Part shown: in pieces, positions 1-7,619 of the stretch
Layout: the number at the start of each line of letters is the position of its first letter
Position numbering within the stretch: the first letter of the stretch is position 1
From: F23-D06 sp002392325
GTDB lineage: Bacteria > Bacteroidota > Bacteroidia > Bacteroidales > WCHB1-69
Direction of reading: 5' to 3'
DNA length: 39,671 nt
NCBI GenBank assembly: GCA_946624065.1
Contig: CAMORT010000020.1
Span: forward strand, 1-39,671
Notes under the pieces: generated by a model
The model's input: only the letters and a program-made list of their open reading frames with translations
The model's database searches: none
Told to the model about the DNA's origin: nothing
Program-made: the position numbers and the translations under genes

Positions 1-172
1 CGCCGTCACCGTGGAGGGCAATGAGGTCATCACCCCCGCGTTGAAGGCCTTCGAGCAGCACATCTGCAACGAGACCCTCTGCACCTCCCTGACCATCGCC
101 GACACGGTTTCCGACGGCGTGGAGATGGATCTGGAAGATGTGAAGATTAGGGTGAAGATTGAGAGATTGTAA
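1..172 (+). CDS. ileS: Isoleucyl-tRNA synthetase, C-terminal end (partial)
   Basis: The frame is open from the window edge (first full codon at 2) to TAA at 170-172, giving 56 codons of a gene that starts upstream. The tail, with ICNETLCTSL and DGVEMDLEDVKIRV, resembles the C-terminus of Bacteroidota isoleucyl-tRNA synthetase as I recall it (ICNQVLGTSLKLADEVKDG). The enzyme charges tRNA-Ile in the cytoplasm; this part is the extreme end after the anticodon-binding region, so no catalytic motif is visible. A second copy of the last ~140 bp lies at 2181-2322. A 30-bp palindrome begins 8 bp after the stop codon. The family call rests on similarity recalled from memory and on so short a piece is good but not certain. 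Confidence 0.72.
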   Translation, partial: AVTVEGNEVITPALKAFEQHICNETLCTSLTIADTVSDGVEMDLEDVKIRVKIERL

Positions 173-180
173 CGGAACGG

Positions 181-210
181 TGTAGAGACGCGGCGCGCCG
201 CGTCTCTACA
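181..210. repeat. REP palindrome R1 (30 bp, perfect)
   Basis: The left arm TGTAGAGACGCGGCG is followed directly by its exact reverse complement, with no loop. It lies 4 bp beyond the 3' end of the RAYT gene and 8 bp after the ileS stop. The same outer arm, TGTAGAGACG, occurs at 453-482 and 912-941 and, slightly changed, at 16794-16821. It could also act as a transcription terminator between the two convergent genes. Confidence 0.9.
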
Positions 211-214
211 AATA

Positions 215-781
215 TCACCCATTAAATCTGTCATATTCCCATCTTGCCACATTGTTTTCGATGTAATCCGCGATATTGTTCATGTCTTCGTTGCCACGAA
301 TAATGTGGTCGTGGAAACGGGGTTGCCATGCGAAAAGAAGGTTGCGTTGGTGGGCGAATTTCGTAATTGACGATTTTAATCCGCCCACAACCACCGACAA
401 CCATCCTTTATTTTGTTCAATTTCCCGTAACGAAATGGTATGTTCATTCCCATGTAGAGACGGGGCGCGCCCCGTCTCTACAGACCGACGATTGTAAGGG
501 ACCATCTTACGGTTAATAACCATTATTGCGTGTAAATGATTTGGCATCAATACCCATAACGGTATTTCTGCATAAGGATAATGATTTGTGACATTTTGGA
601 ATTGCTCGTTTGCATATTTCCCAATTTCCGACAAATGCATTGCTCCACTTTGAATCTTTCCAAAATAATGTTCCCTGTTTTGTGTGCACACGGTCACGAA
701 ATACATTCCACCGTTATAATCGTGCCAATTGGCGCGGGCGGATGGGATGCGATACCGGTTTTGAAATCTTTCGTCTGACAT
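215..781 (-). CDS. REP-associated tyrosine transposase (RAYT, Y1/HUH family)
   Basis: A 188-residue protein of the Y1 transposase superfamily, the single-strand DNA nicking enzymes related to IS200/IS605 TnpA. Visible motifs are the HUH metal site in PNHLHAIM (His82 and His84) and a C-terminal DYIENN whose Tyr173 fits the catalytic tyrosine. The N-terminal YFVTVCTQNR strand is also typical. RAYTs act on REP palindromes near their own gene. Here perfect 30-bp palindromes lie just after the 3' end (181-210) and about 130 bp before the start (912-941), and a third lies inside the gene (453-482), read in frame as roughly residues 100-110 (VETGRAPSLHG). The length is usual for the family and the frame is intact, so it may be active. 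A TATCTTTG -7 element sits at 808-815. Confidence 0.93.
   Translation of the reverse strand: MSDERFQNRYRIPSARANWHDYNGGMYFVTVCTQNREHYFGKIQSGAMHLSEIGKYANEQFQNVTNHYPYAEIPLWVLMPNHLHAIMVINRKMVPYNRRSVETGRAPSLHGNEHTISLREIEQNKGWLSVVVGGLKSSITKFAHQRNLLFAWQPRFHDHIIRGNEDMNNIADYIENNVARWEYDRFNG
453..482. repeat. REP palindrome R2 inside the RAYT gene
   Basis: A perfect 30-bp palindrome with left arm TGTAGAGACGGGGCG. The outer arms are identical to R1 and R3, and only the inner core differs (GGGCGCGCCC instead of CGGCGCGCCG). Because 30 is a multiple of three, it adds ten codons to the transposase without breaking the frame. It falls between the HUH motif and the catalytic tyrosine, where an extra loop would probably be tolerated. 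Confidence 0.92.
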
Positions 782-807
782 AATTTTTTGTTTTAATGAT
801 TATGTAG

Positions 808-815
808 CAAAGATA
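808..815 (-). promoter_or_regulatory. Bacteroidota -7 element for the RAYT gene
   Basis: TATCTTTG reads on the minus strand, 27 bp before the RAYT start codon. It matches the TAnnTTTG consensus. I did not find a clear -33 element. Confidence 0.55.
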
Positions 816-911
816 ATAATTTTTTTAATATTCGTTATGTATTGGATAATTTTTGTCTTTATTAAAAAATGTATATGTGCACAATACATAATAACAGGGT
901 GATGATTTAGT

Positions 912-941
912 TGTAGAGACGCGGCGCGCCGCGTCTCTACA
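912..941. repeat. REP palindrome R3 (30 bp, perfect)
   Basis: Identical to R1 over all 30 bases. It lies between the divergent RAYT gene (minus) and the broken outer-membrane-type gene (plus). With R1 it brackets the transposase, the usual layout of a REP-RAYT unit. The rest of the 782-1048 gap is A+T-rich and holds only the two promoters. Confidence 0.9.
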
Positions 942-1021
942 TGGTCAAATTTCAACCGATGTTTAGTTGATAATCATAATATTACCCCCCCCACAAACAA
1001 TAAAAATATTTGATTTTTTTG

Positions 1022-1029
1022 TATATTTG
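1022..1029 (+). promoter_or_regulatory. -7 element of the broken outer-membrane-type gene
   Basis: TATATTTG, followed by C, ends 19 bp before the ATG at 1049. It fits the TAnnTTTG consensus and supports that ATG as the start rather than the in-frame ATG at 1010, which lies upstream of this element. Confidence 0.5.
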
Positions 1030-1048
1030 CCGAGAAAAAAATTCAAAT

Positions 1049-1708
1049 ATGAACCACATCAAACAATACACTCTTCTTGCTCTGGTAATTTTGAGTTTGA
1101 CGAGTTTGGCTTCGGCGCAAACAACGGATACTCTGAATAATCAACCGAAATCGAGAATCAGTTATTATCATTCCATTGGGGTGGACTATGTCCTCTGTCC
1201 CGGTGCAATCGAGTATGATAATCAGAAGTTTTACGATATGGGAGTTCGTTTGCATGTGTTGAACGGAATCCAATTCAACCCTTGGCTGGCACTTTCGTTT
1301 GACTTTCAGTTTGCTTACACGCATTACCATGATGAAGAGTGGACAATCCCTGTGCCTATGAAAGGTTTATCCAATGGGTCCAAAGGTGCGTTTCATCACT
1401 TTGAGAACCTCGGTTTCAAATTAGGATTGGATTTCCGTTATCGTTGGCTGAACCGTTTCAGATGGAGTCCCATCATAGGCATAACGGCAGGACCTTCCAT
1501 AGAACTCACTTCTTATCCTAAAGAGGACTGATACTCCAGATATTGGGGATTGGGTGGTTATCTTTCAGAATATATCGGCTGCAGCTATCGATACTTGAAC
1601 AACAAACAATTGTGGTTTGGAATTGGTTGGGGTTCTGATTTTGGATACGCAGAAAACTTTTTTGGAATCGAATTTCTTCTCAGTTTCAAGTTCGAGATAC
1701 AATTGTAA
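1049..1708 (+). pseudogene. Outer-membrane beta-barrel-like protein with in-frame TGA
   Basis: From ATG 1049 the frame encodes a signal peptide (LLALVILSLTSLASAQ) and alternating hydrophobic/polar strands rich in Tyr, Phe and Trp, as in small outer-membrane beta-barrels. It stops at TGA 1529-1531. The same frame then stays open for 58 more codons to TAA 1706-1708, and this tail (YWGLGGYLSEYIG, GIEFLLSFKFEIQL) looks like the last strands, ending in an aromatic-rich hydrophobic strand. The whole would be 220 codons. The simplest reading is a nonsense mutation of a Trp, Arg or Gly codon. A sequencing error is possible. I do not recognise the specific family. Confidence 0.6.
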
Positions 1709-1713
1709 AAAAT

Positions 1714-2211
1714 TCACATTCCCTTCACGAAATTCTTCATATCTTCCCTTCTCGCCTCCACCTCCCGGAAATACCGCAACTGGTTGCGGGTGCGGACCAG
1801 GTTGTGTTCGGGATACAATATTTTGTAGTATGTGTTGCCGTTGAGGTAGTCGGTGAGGAAACGGACGGCCTGCATCATCAGGAACAAGGTCACCGCATAT
1901 GGCAGGTGCTCGCGTTCGACAGGGGAGAGGAAGGAGGCCGTGGATTCCAGATAACCGCGGGTGAACGCTTCGAAGATGTCCCAACGGAAAGTGATCCAAT
2001 CCAGCTCGGGAGAGTCCTCGGGCTGGCTGTTGGCCGCCGTGCGCAGGAAGTCGCCGTAGTCAGAAAAAATATAGGCGGGCATCACGGTGTCAAGGTCGAT
2101 GATGCACAATACATGGCCATCGCTATCGAAAAGTATGTTGTTGACCTTCGTGTCGCAGTGGCAGATGCGTTTGGGAAGCACTCCCCTGCGTTGAAGGCCT
2201 TCGAGCAGCAC
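1714..2211 (-). pseudogene. APH-type phosphotransferase, 5'-truncated
   Basis: The 165-residue frame contains the C-terminal lobe of an aminoglycoside-phosphotransferase-fold kinase. It has the catalytic loop HCDTKVNN (HxDxxxxN) and the metal-binding IIDLDT, followed by SDYGDFLRTA and the helical tail with LTDYLNGNTYYKI. Bacteroidota homologues, usually annotated as sugar or choline-type kinases, are about 350 residues, so the whole ATP-binding N-lobe is missing. The first ~11 codons are not kinase sequence but the antisense of the duplicated ileS 3' end, which starts near 2181. The gene was evidently cut by a deletion or recombination there and should be inactive. The stop is 5 bp from the end of the outer-membrane-type gene on the other strand. 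The exact substrate cannot be told. Confidence 0.8.
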
Positions 2212-2322
2212 ATCTGCAACGAGACCCTCTGCACCTCACTGACCATCGCCGACACGGTCACCGACGGCGTGGAGATGGATCTGGAGGATGTGAAGATTAG
2301 GGTGAAGATTGAGAGATTGTAA
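2181..2322 (+). pseudogene. Second copy of the ileS 3' end
   Basis: This matches 31-172 at a constant offset of 2150, with only about six differences in 142 bp. In the clearly coding part the changes are TCC/TCA and GAA/GAG (silent) and GTT TCC/GTC ACC (Ser to Thr), and the TAA is kept. Changes that are mostly silent suggest the copy diverged while still part of a translated gene. Upstream of 2181 the similarity ends and the truncated kinase begins. Like the first copy it is followed within about 10 bp by GGTGTAG and a palindrome, but of a different subtype. Confidence 0.85.
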
Positions 2323-2336
2323 TGTAACGACGGTGT

Positions 2337-2360
2337 AGGGGGGAATCATAATTCGCCCCT
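2337..2360. repeat. REP-like palindrome R4, second subtype
   Basis: AGGGGGGAAT, loop CATA, then ATTCGCCCCT: ten base pairs with one mismatch. It is preceded by GGTGT, as R1 is. The core GGCGAAT/ATTCGCC recurs at 29867-29884. It sits between the ileS fragment and the end of the transglutaminase gene and may serve as a terminator. Confidence 0.65.
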
Positions 2361-2379
2361 CCTTATTTGTTGCATACGT

Positions 2380-3654
2380 TTATTTTGTCGGAGTTTGCCA
2401 AAAATAATCGGCATTGTGGGTGATAACGGCCCAATCGCTGGAATTTTCATATGTTGATGGCGTTTTGTATGTTGACGGTGTTAAAACCACGTGCTTATTC
2501 TTCACATACCTATATCTGCTCTCCGGATTGAAACAATAATTTGTCACGCAATCAAACCAATATAGGTTTTTGGCCATATAGCCCTCCAGATAATACTCTT
2601 TTGTCTGCTTGTTCTCATAATTCCAGTTGGCATCCTCGTTCAAGAAAAGAGGCCGACCGTCAATTAGTCTCTCCCGCACTTCCGGGATGCTCAAGAAATT
2701 ACCATTTTCGTCTTTCACGTATGCTTCGAAAGTGGGGTCTATCCAAATCCATTTCTGATATTGTGACGACCAAACCGAATTGATGACGTGGCAATCCTGA
2801 TCTTTCTCGTCGTATGGCATACAGGTCACATATCGCGCCGGTATGCCCATCGAAAGATACATCTCATTCAAAGCAATGGCCAGATGACGGCAATTGACAC
2901 CTTTTCCTGTTGATTTGTGATAATTGTAGATATCGATAGCATCAAATTCACACAGCGCAAAATTGCCCCCATCGTGCCGGATAGCTTTATGAACGAAATG
3001 AAGGATATTCAGGATCTTGGAAATCTCATCACCGTCACCGGCAACGGAGTCCAAATCAAAAAATTCCCTGACATTCATTAAACGATAGTCTCCAGAATCT
3101 TGATAAACAAATTGCGGCAGCGAATCAATGTCTTCCTTGATATAGGCAGACGACTTTTGCAAAATCACCAATCGGTCATATTGCTTAATCTCTTCAAGCA
3201 AGGATTTGAATTTCTTGTCTTCCCTGATACTCTCAAAATCTTTGTCGTTAAGCATATTACGATAATCCTTGTAACCTATGCGTATGGATTTTTCCAGTGT
3301 TTCCAGTGCCAGTTTCTTTTGTGTCGTCAATGCGTAACAACAAGCAAGATTATAATATACATCGGCTGTCATTTCTTCCTTGTAGATCTTGGCATCCACC
3401 CACTGACTGTCAATAGCAGTTGTGTCAAAGAATGTGACAAGTTCTTTTAGCGAGAGAATCGCTTTATCGAACTGTTTGTCTTTGTAAAAGTCATGATACA
3501 CATCATAAATCTCATCATATTTTTCAAAAAACAAGTCAATTTCTTGCTGTGTCTTCAAAATATGCTTGTTTGACTGTTGAGACATACAAACGTGTCCACA
3601 CGACAGTAAAAGTACAATAAAAACGGTTGTCAGTCGGATATTTTTCATATTCAT
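2380..3654 (-). CDS. Exported TPR and transglutaminase-like protein
   Basis: A 424-residue protein. Residues 1-25 form a signal peptide (VFIVLLLSCGHVCMSQ; a lipid-modified Cys is possible but the lipobox is poor). Residues ~55-155 are helical and TPR-like (YYNLACCYALTTQKKLALE). Residues ~215-320 are a transglutaminase/papain-like core with the triad Cys255 (VNCRHLA), His289 (DCHVINSVW) and Asp306 (WIWIDPTF). Such proteins are probably periplasmic proteases or amidases; the substrate is unknown. All three catalytic residues and the full length are present, so it looks functional. A near-consensus -7 element (TATCTTTA, 3726-3733) lies upstream. It is flanked by remnants, but its own frame is intact. 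Confidence 0.85.
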   Translation of the reverse strand: MNMKNIRLTTVFIVLLLSCGHVCMSQQSNKHILKTQQEIDLFFEKYDEIYDVYHDFYKDKQFDKAILSLKELVTFFDTTAIDSQWVDAKIYKEEMTADVYYNLACCYALTTQKKLALETLEKSIRIGYKDYRNMLNDKDFESIREDKKFKSLLEEIKQYDRLVILQKSSAYIKEDIDSLPQFVYQDSGDYRLMNVREFFDLDSVAGDGDEISKILNILHFVHKAIRHDGGNFALCEFDAIDIYNYHKSTGKGVNCRHLAIALNEMYLSMGIPARYVTCMPYDEKDQDCHVINSVWSSQYQKWIWIDPTFEAYVKDENGNFLSIPEVRERLIDGRPLFLNEDANWNYENKQTKEYYLEGYMAKNLYWFDCVTNYCFNPESRYRYVKNKHVVLTPSTYKTPSTYENSSDWAVITHNADYFWQTPTK

Positions 3655-3802
3655 AATCTATAACGTTTACTTTTTATTAAGACGCAAAAAAGCATAATAG
3701 GGCCACAATTTGGTAAACGACCGTAAAGATACATTTTTTTCATTTACGATGACATACTATTCATCGTCTTAATTATGTAAACTCAAGTCGTTTGGAGTTC
3801 TC

Positions 3803-4417
3803 TTACTGCACTTTAAATCCTATCGGATTGCTCGGTTCCGTCTTTTTCTCGCGTAGCTGATCCAGCGCGTCGTTGATCACCTCAATTTGCAGGGCAAGCT
3901 CGTTGTTGAACTGCGACTGCATCTGGTTAATGTCGTTCTGGTCGTGCAGAATTTCCTCAACGTGCGCGTTCAGTTGGTCAACTTTGAGGGAAAGATGCTC
4001 GATTTTCAGGTCGTATGACAGCATTGAGGAGAGTGCTTGCCGCATGGCGATGAACGCTCTCGTCACCATCACGCTCATCTGTACGGCACTCGGACTGCGA
4101 AGCACGGAAGCGAGCATCACTGCCCCGTGTTCCGTAAAAGCGTATGGTGGACTGGTCTTTTTTCGTTTGCTGAGCAATGATATCACAATTTGTGATATCA
4201 TACCAGATTGCGCAAGAGCATCCCATTCTTCTTCTGTAAGCCTGAACATAAAATCTTGTGGGAAGCGTTCCATGTTTCGCTTCACGGCTTGGTTCAAAGT
4301 ACGGGTCTCCACACCGTAAATGGATGCCAAGTCGTAGTCTAGCATAACCTTGACACCTCTGATGTCGTAAATGATGTTCTGAATGGAGTTGTCGGAGGAT
4401 AGAATTTTCTCTTTCAT
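3803..4417 (-). CDS. ORF6N domain protein
   Basis: 204 residues. The N-terminal ~95 residues are an ORF6N domain: IYDIRGVKVMLDYDLASIYG, then ETRTLNQAVKRN, RFPQDFMFRLT, and the conserved PYAFTEHGAVMLASVL. ORF6N is a DNA-binding module first seen in phages and common in Bacteroidota chromosomes as a stand-alone gene. Residues ~135-190 are predicted coiled coil (heptad-like LSLKVDQLNAHVEEIL and after), so it probably dimerises. No partner gene is evident. A TAACTTTG -7 element is at 4437-4444. A ~30-bp piece resembling its coding sequence occurs again near 7832-7865, suggesting that relatives of the gene once lay nearby. Confidence 0.88.
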   Translation of the reverse strand: MKEKILSSDNSIQNIIYDIRGVKVMLDYDLASIYGVETRTLNQAVKRNMERFPQDFMFRLTEEEWDALAQSGMISQIVISLLSKRKKTSPPYAFTEHGAVMLASVLRSPSAVQMSVMVTRAFIAMRQALSSMLSYDLKIEHLSLKVDQLNAHVEEILHDQNDINQMQSQFNNELALQIEVINDALDQLREKKTEPSNPIGFKVQ

Positions 4418-4657
4418 TTTTGATATTGTTTGCCCGCAAAGTTACAAAATTAAAGCAAACGACTCAAGAGCAAAATACTTTTAATTCATTAATAATCAAT
4501 ATTATAAAAGTGACATTTTTCGATTGAAAAGCTGCAATTTTTGCGACAAAAGATGCATTTTGTAAAAAATGCGAGAAGTCGTTAGCGAACGCGCCTCGGG
4601 TGAGCCACTTGGATTTTTGGGAAGATTTTGCCCAAGATCGCGCAATTTCCTGCCGAT
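4418..4657. other. Intergenic stretch without a recognisable gene
   Basis: A+T-rich up to about 4590, then more G+C-rich. Apart from the ORF6N promoter I see no intact frame with family similarity. It is the left part of a 1-kb gene-poor zone (4418-5429) that holds two gene remnants, listed separately. Confidence 0.5.
4437..4444 (-). promoter_or_regulatory. -7 element of the ORF6N gene
   Basis: TAACTTTG, followed by C, on the minus strand, 19 bp before the start codon. It matches TAnnTTTG. Confidence 0.5.
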
Positions 4658-4826
4658 TTAAAGAATTGACGCCACCTTGCTCACAAGGGATGGCTCGCGC
4701 CAGGTGCGCTGCTGCTCTTCCACCTTGCGTTTGGCAATGACAAGGCAGTCGTGTTCGTAACCGTACTGTAGGCGCATCCAGAAATCGTAGGGTATGGCCA
4801 GCTCCTTCTGCTTTTATCTCTTTCAT
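4658..4826 (-). pseudogene. Possible HigA-type antitoxin remnant
   Basis: An ATG at 4826 (MKEIKAE) is followed by a one-base frame change near 4804. In the new frame ELAIPYDFWMRLQ runs on through YEHDCLVIAKRKVEEQQ to TAA at 4658-4660. FWxRLQ followed by Y resembles the FWLxLQxxYD segment of HigA/XRE plasmid-maintenance antitoxins. Only ~50 codons remain, with no helix-turn-helix and no adjacent toxin, so it is a relic at best. A TAACTTTG -7 element is at 4845-4852. The family assignment is weak. Confidence 0.4.
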
Positions 4827-5103
4827 GTTTCAAATTTTCACGGCCAAAGTTACGCAATCAAACTGTACAAAAACCATACATATCGTTTTTGTGATAAGAT
4901 GCATCCAAGGGATTGTTTTTTGCAAATTAGGATATAAAAGTCACAAAACGGTGTCATACAGGTTATATTTGCCGCGCAGCGAAAAGGCGACTTTAGAGTG
5001 TGATTTCGGAGGAAAAAGGGAAATCGGACGCGAAATAGAATTGGCATCCGCGCAGAAATGGTGTAGAAAGCTGTCGGGGAAGCACGCGCAAGAGACTCGT
5101 GAC

Positions 5104-5274
5104 AAGGCCATTACCGAGGGCTTCGGCGTGGACTACTACTTCGTACATCCCTATCCTTCCTGGGAGCGTGGTGCCAATGAGAACATGAACGGACTTATCA
5201 GGCAGTATTTGCCAAGAAAAACCTCTTTTGAAAATCTTCCAAATGATGAAATTTTACTGATACAGATAAATTAA
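5104..5274 (+). pseudogene. IS30-family transposase, C-terminal remnant
   Basis: Within a longer open frame, the codons from 5104 encode FGVDYYFVHPYPSWERGANE followed by NMNGLIRQYLPRKTSF. This is the part of IS30-family DDE transposases around the catalytic glutamate (WERGxNENxNGLIRQ). The first two catalytic aspartates and the N-terminal helix-turn-helix are absent, and the usual NNRPRK segment after it is lost because the frame ends early with IQIN and TAA. The upstream part of the open frame (from 4825) is not transposase-like. This is a dead fragment, and I could not define terminal inverted repeats. Confidence 0.8.
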
Positions 5275-5326
5275 ATTATAGAGTGAGAAAAAATAGGATT
5301 CCACAACCCGCGTGAATGTTTTTTCC

Positions 5327-5334
5327 TAATTTTG
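5327..5334 (+). promoter_or_regulatory. -7 element of the subtilisin-like protease gene
   Basis: TAATTTTG, followed by C, 95 bp before the ATG at 5430. It implies an untranslated leader of about 90 nt that is very A+T-rich. Confidence 0.5.
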
Positions 5335-5429
5335 CACCTATAAACTTGATTCTTATTAAAAATGCATTTATAAAGTAAATTCAGCTGTTTTTTTGTATTT
5401 ACGTTCCTTATATAAAAAACAATCTTTAT

Positions 5430-7619
5430 ATGAAAAAAATTATCAGTATCCTTTGTTTGATGCTTGTATGTTGGACCAATTTTGCACAAAACGATTTGAA
5501 CACCAACAAAGTATCTTCACATCTAAAGGAATTAGTCCATCAATGCTCCAAACTAAAGAACACGCAAGAAGGGGTGGTGTCCGCCGAAGGAGTAACCGCC
5601 CTGGTTTCGTTTTCCATCCCTTGTGATGCCGGCACATTCCTCAGTACGCACCACTGCCGTCTCATCGACCATGTGGGCCGCATCTACATCGCGCGCATCC
5701 CGCTGGGGGAGGTGGCGGCTCTTTCCAACAGCGACACCATCGAGCGCATCGAGGCTGAGCGGATGCCTCGCCCCGCGATGGACGTGACTCCGCAGCAAGT
5801 GAACGCCTCTGCCGTCTATACTGGCCAGGACCTGCCGCAGGCCTACACCGGAGCTGGAGTAGCGGCGGGGGTCTTCGACAGTTATTACGACTTCACCCAT
5901 CCCGCGTTTCTGGATGCCAATGGTGATTTGCGCATCCAATACTACTACGACTTCCACTGGCCGAATGCCGACAGCACGTTGGGTCATGCGTTGGAAACTG
6001 CAGCGGAGATTGCCGCTCTCGAACACTCGCAATACACTCTAAACGGCATCCACGGCACTCACGTGACTGGCATCATGGCTGGCTCCGCCGTGAATGGACA
6101 GTACCAGGGCATGGCTCCGGAAGCCGACATATACCTCGCCGACTTCAACTCAGAGCGCGAGCAGTTTGAGAACCCTGATGAGAATACCTCGGCCATTGCA
6201 GTGTTAGGGTTCAAGAAGATCTTCGACCGTGCGCAGGCCGATGGCAAGCCCTGTGTCATCAACTTCAGCAGCTGTGAGAGCATCACCTTGACCCGCCAGC
6301 GCATATTGGAAGGCGAGGCCTTGCAGCAGCTCGTCGGACCGGGGCGCATCATTGTGGCGGGCGCAGGCAACGACGGTAACCGTTCTTGCTTCTTGGCCAA
6401 AGGGGCCTCGGACCTTCAGGCGGGCACTGGCATCGAGAACGGGATCTACAGCGGCCAGTACATTGACATCGACTTGGTGACCCCAGGCAACCAGTTCGTC
6501 CGTTTTGATTTTCTGGGCATGGGCCTCACTGGCGGGGGCATAGAAGGAACCATCTCCTTCCACACCGACAGCATTGACGCTGTGAACGGCAGCCATTTCA
6601 CCACTACCGTCAGCATGGGCGAGGTACAGCTGGATGTCACGTTGACTCCTTATCAGGATCCGCGTGGTTCCGTCTATCACATTCAGGGCATCATGCCGAA
6701 CTCTGGCTACTTGTTCTTATGTGGCGCGTTAGTGCTACTCACCAGTGAAAACCCCGCATGGCTGTATAGCGACATCAGTTTCAGCCCCTTTACCAATGTT
6801 GAGAGCGTGCCGCAGTACAGTTTTGCGCAGCCGGGTTACTCCGTTTCTTGGCCGGCGATATTGCCTGATATCATCGCGGCAGGTGCCACCGGTTACAAGT
6901 CCACGGTGACCAACATCGATGGCGATGAGTACTACGACATGGTCCAGTTTGCCCCTGACCAGATCGGGCATATCACCAAGTTTTCCTCCTGCGGCCCCAC
7001 TTTCGACGGGCGGATAAAACCCGATGTGGTGGCGCCTGGCTTGAACATCAACGCCGCTTACAACAGTTTTTACGGCGACTTTGCCGGCATCAAGAAGAAC
7101 ATCACGCACCAGTTCCAATATAACGGCAAAGACTATTACTACCTGGCGGAGAGCGGCACCTCCATGGCCTCACCCGTAGTGGCCGGGGTTGTCGCGCTGT
7201 GGCTGCAGGCCAAACCCGATCTCACTCCCGCCGAAGCCATGGAAGTAATCCGCGAAACCTCCACACACCCCGACAATACCTTGGTGTACCCTAACAACAC
7301 CTACGGATACGGTCAGATTGATGCCTACCGGGGACTGCTCTACGTGCTGGATCTGCCCTCCAGCATCCCCGATCTGAGCCAGCACCAACCGCAGGGGGTG
7401 AAGTTCCGAGTGGAGAACCGCCACCTGTATGCCGATTTCGGGGACGAAATCCCCAAACAGATCATGTTCAACGTCTATACGCTTAACGGAAGTTTGGTGC
7501 GGACCCAGAGCGGTCGCCCCGACATCGACCTCTCCATGCTGAAGGATGGTGTCTATGCCGTGCAGTTGCTCACTGACATGCGAAGCACTACTGGCTCTAC
7601 ACTGATCCGGCTTCCGTGA
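5430..7619 (+). CDS. Secreted S8 (subtilisin-like) serine protease with C-terminal sorting domain
   Basis: 729 residues. Residues 1-20 are a signal peptide ending in TNFAQ. The S8 catalytic domain carries Asp150 (GVFDSYYDFTHPAF), His208 (GIHGTHVTGIMAG), oxyanion Asn314 (AGAGNDG) and Ser578 (SGTSMASPVVAGV). The wide gap between Asn and Ser holds an inserted beta-rich segment (about residues 330-480). From about residue 645 a short beta domain, with LNGSLVRTQSG and LKDGVYAVQLL, resembles T9SS type A sorting domains, so the protein is probably exported through the outer membrane. The body of the gene (from ~5580) is clearly more G+C-rich than its leader and flanks, which may mean transfer. It stands alone, with no operon partner. 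Confidence 0.92.
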   Translation: MKKIISILCLMLVCWTNFAQNDLNTNKVSSHLKELVHQCSKLKNTQEGVVSAEGVTALVSFSIPCDAGTFLSTHHCRLIDHVGRIYIARIPLGEVAALSNSDTIERIEAERMPRPAMDVTPQQVNASAVYTGQDLPQAYTGAGVAAGVFDSYYDFTHPAFLDANGDLRIQYYYDFHWPNADSTLGHALETAAEIAALEHSQYTLNGIHGTHVTGIMAGSAVNGQYQGMAPEADIYLADFNSEREQFENPDENTSAIAVLGFKKIFDRAQADGKPCVINFSSCESITLTRQRILEGEALQQLVGPGRIIVAGAGNDGNRSCFLAKGASDLQAGTGIENGIYSGQYIDIDLVTPGNQFVRFDFLGMGLTGGGIEGTISFHTDSIDAVNGSHFTTTVSMGEVQLDVTLTPYQDPRGSVYHIQGIMPNSGYLFLCGALVLLTSENPAWLYSDISFSPFTNVESVPQYSFAQPGYSVSWPAILPDIIAAGATGYKSTVTNIDGDEYYDMVQFAPDQIGHITKFSSCGPTFDGRIKPDVVAPGLNINAAYNSFYGDFAGIKKNITHQFQYNGKDYYYLAESGTSMASPVVAGVVALWLQAKPDLTPAEAMEVIRETSTHPDNTLVYPNNTYGYGQIDAYRGLLYVLDLPSSIPDLSQHQPQGVKFRVENRHLYADFGDEIPKQIMFNVYTLNGSLVRTQSGRPDIDLSMLKDGVYAVQLLTDMRSTTGSTLIRLP

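Noticed and set aside
1529..1531. Genetic code change (TGA as Trp)
   Set aside because: Other genes, such as mlaE and pepT neighbours, use normal stops including TGA for pepT, and no other in-frame TGA interrupts a core gene.
4825..5103. N-terminal part of an IS30 transposase in the open frame before the remnant
   Set aside because: No helix-turn-helix or DDE motif is visible there; only the codons from about 5104 resemble IS30.
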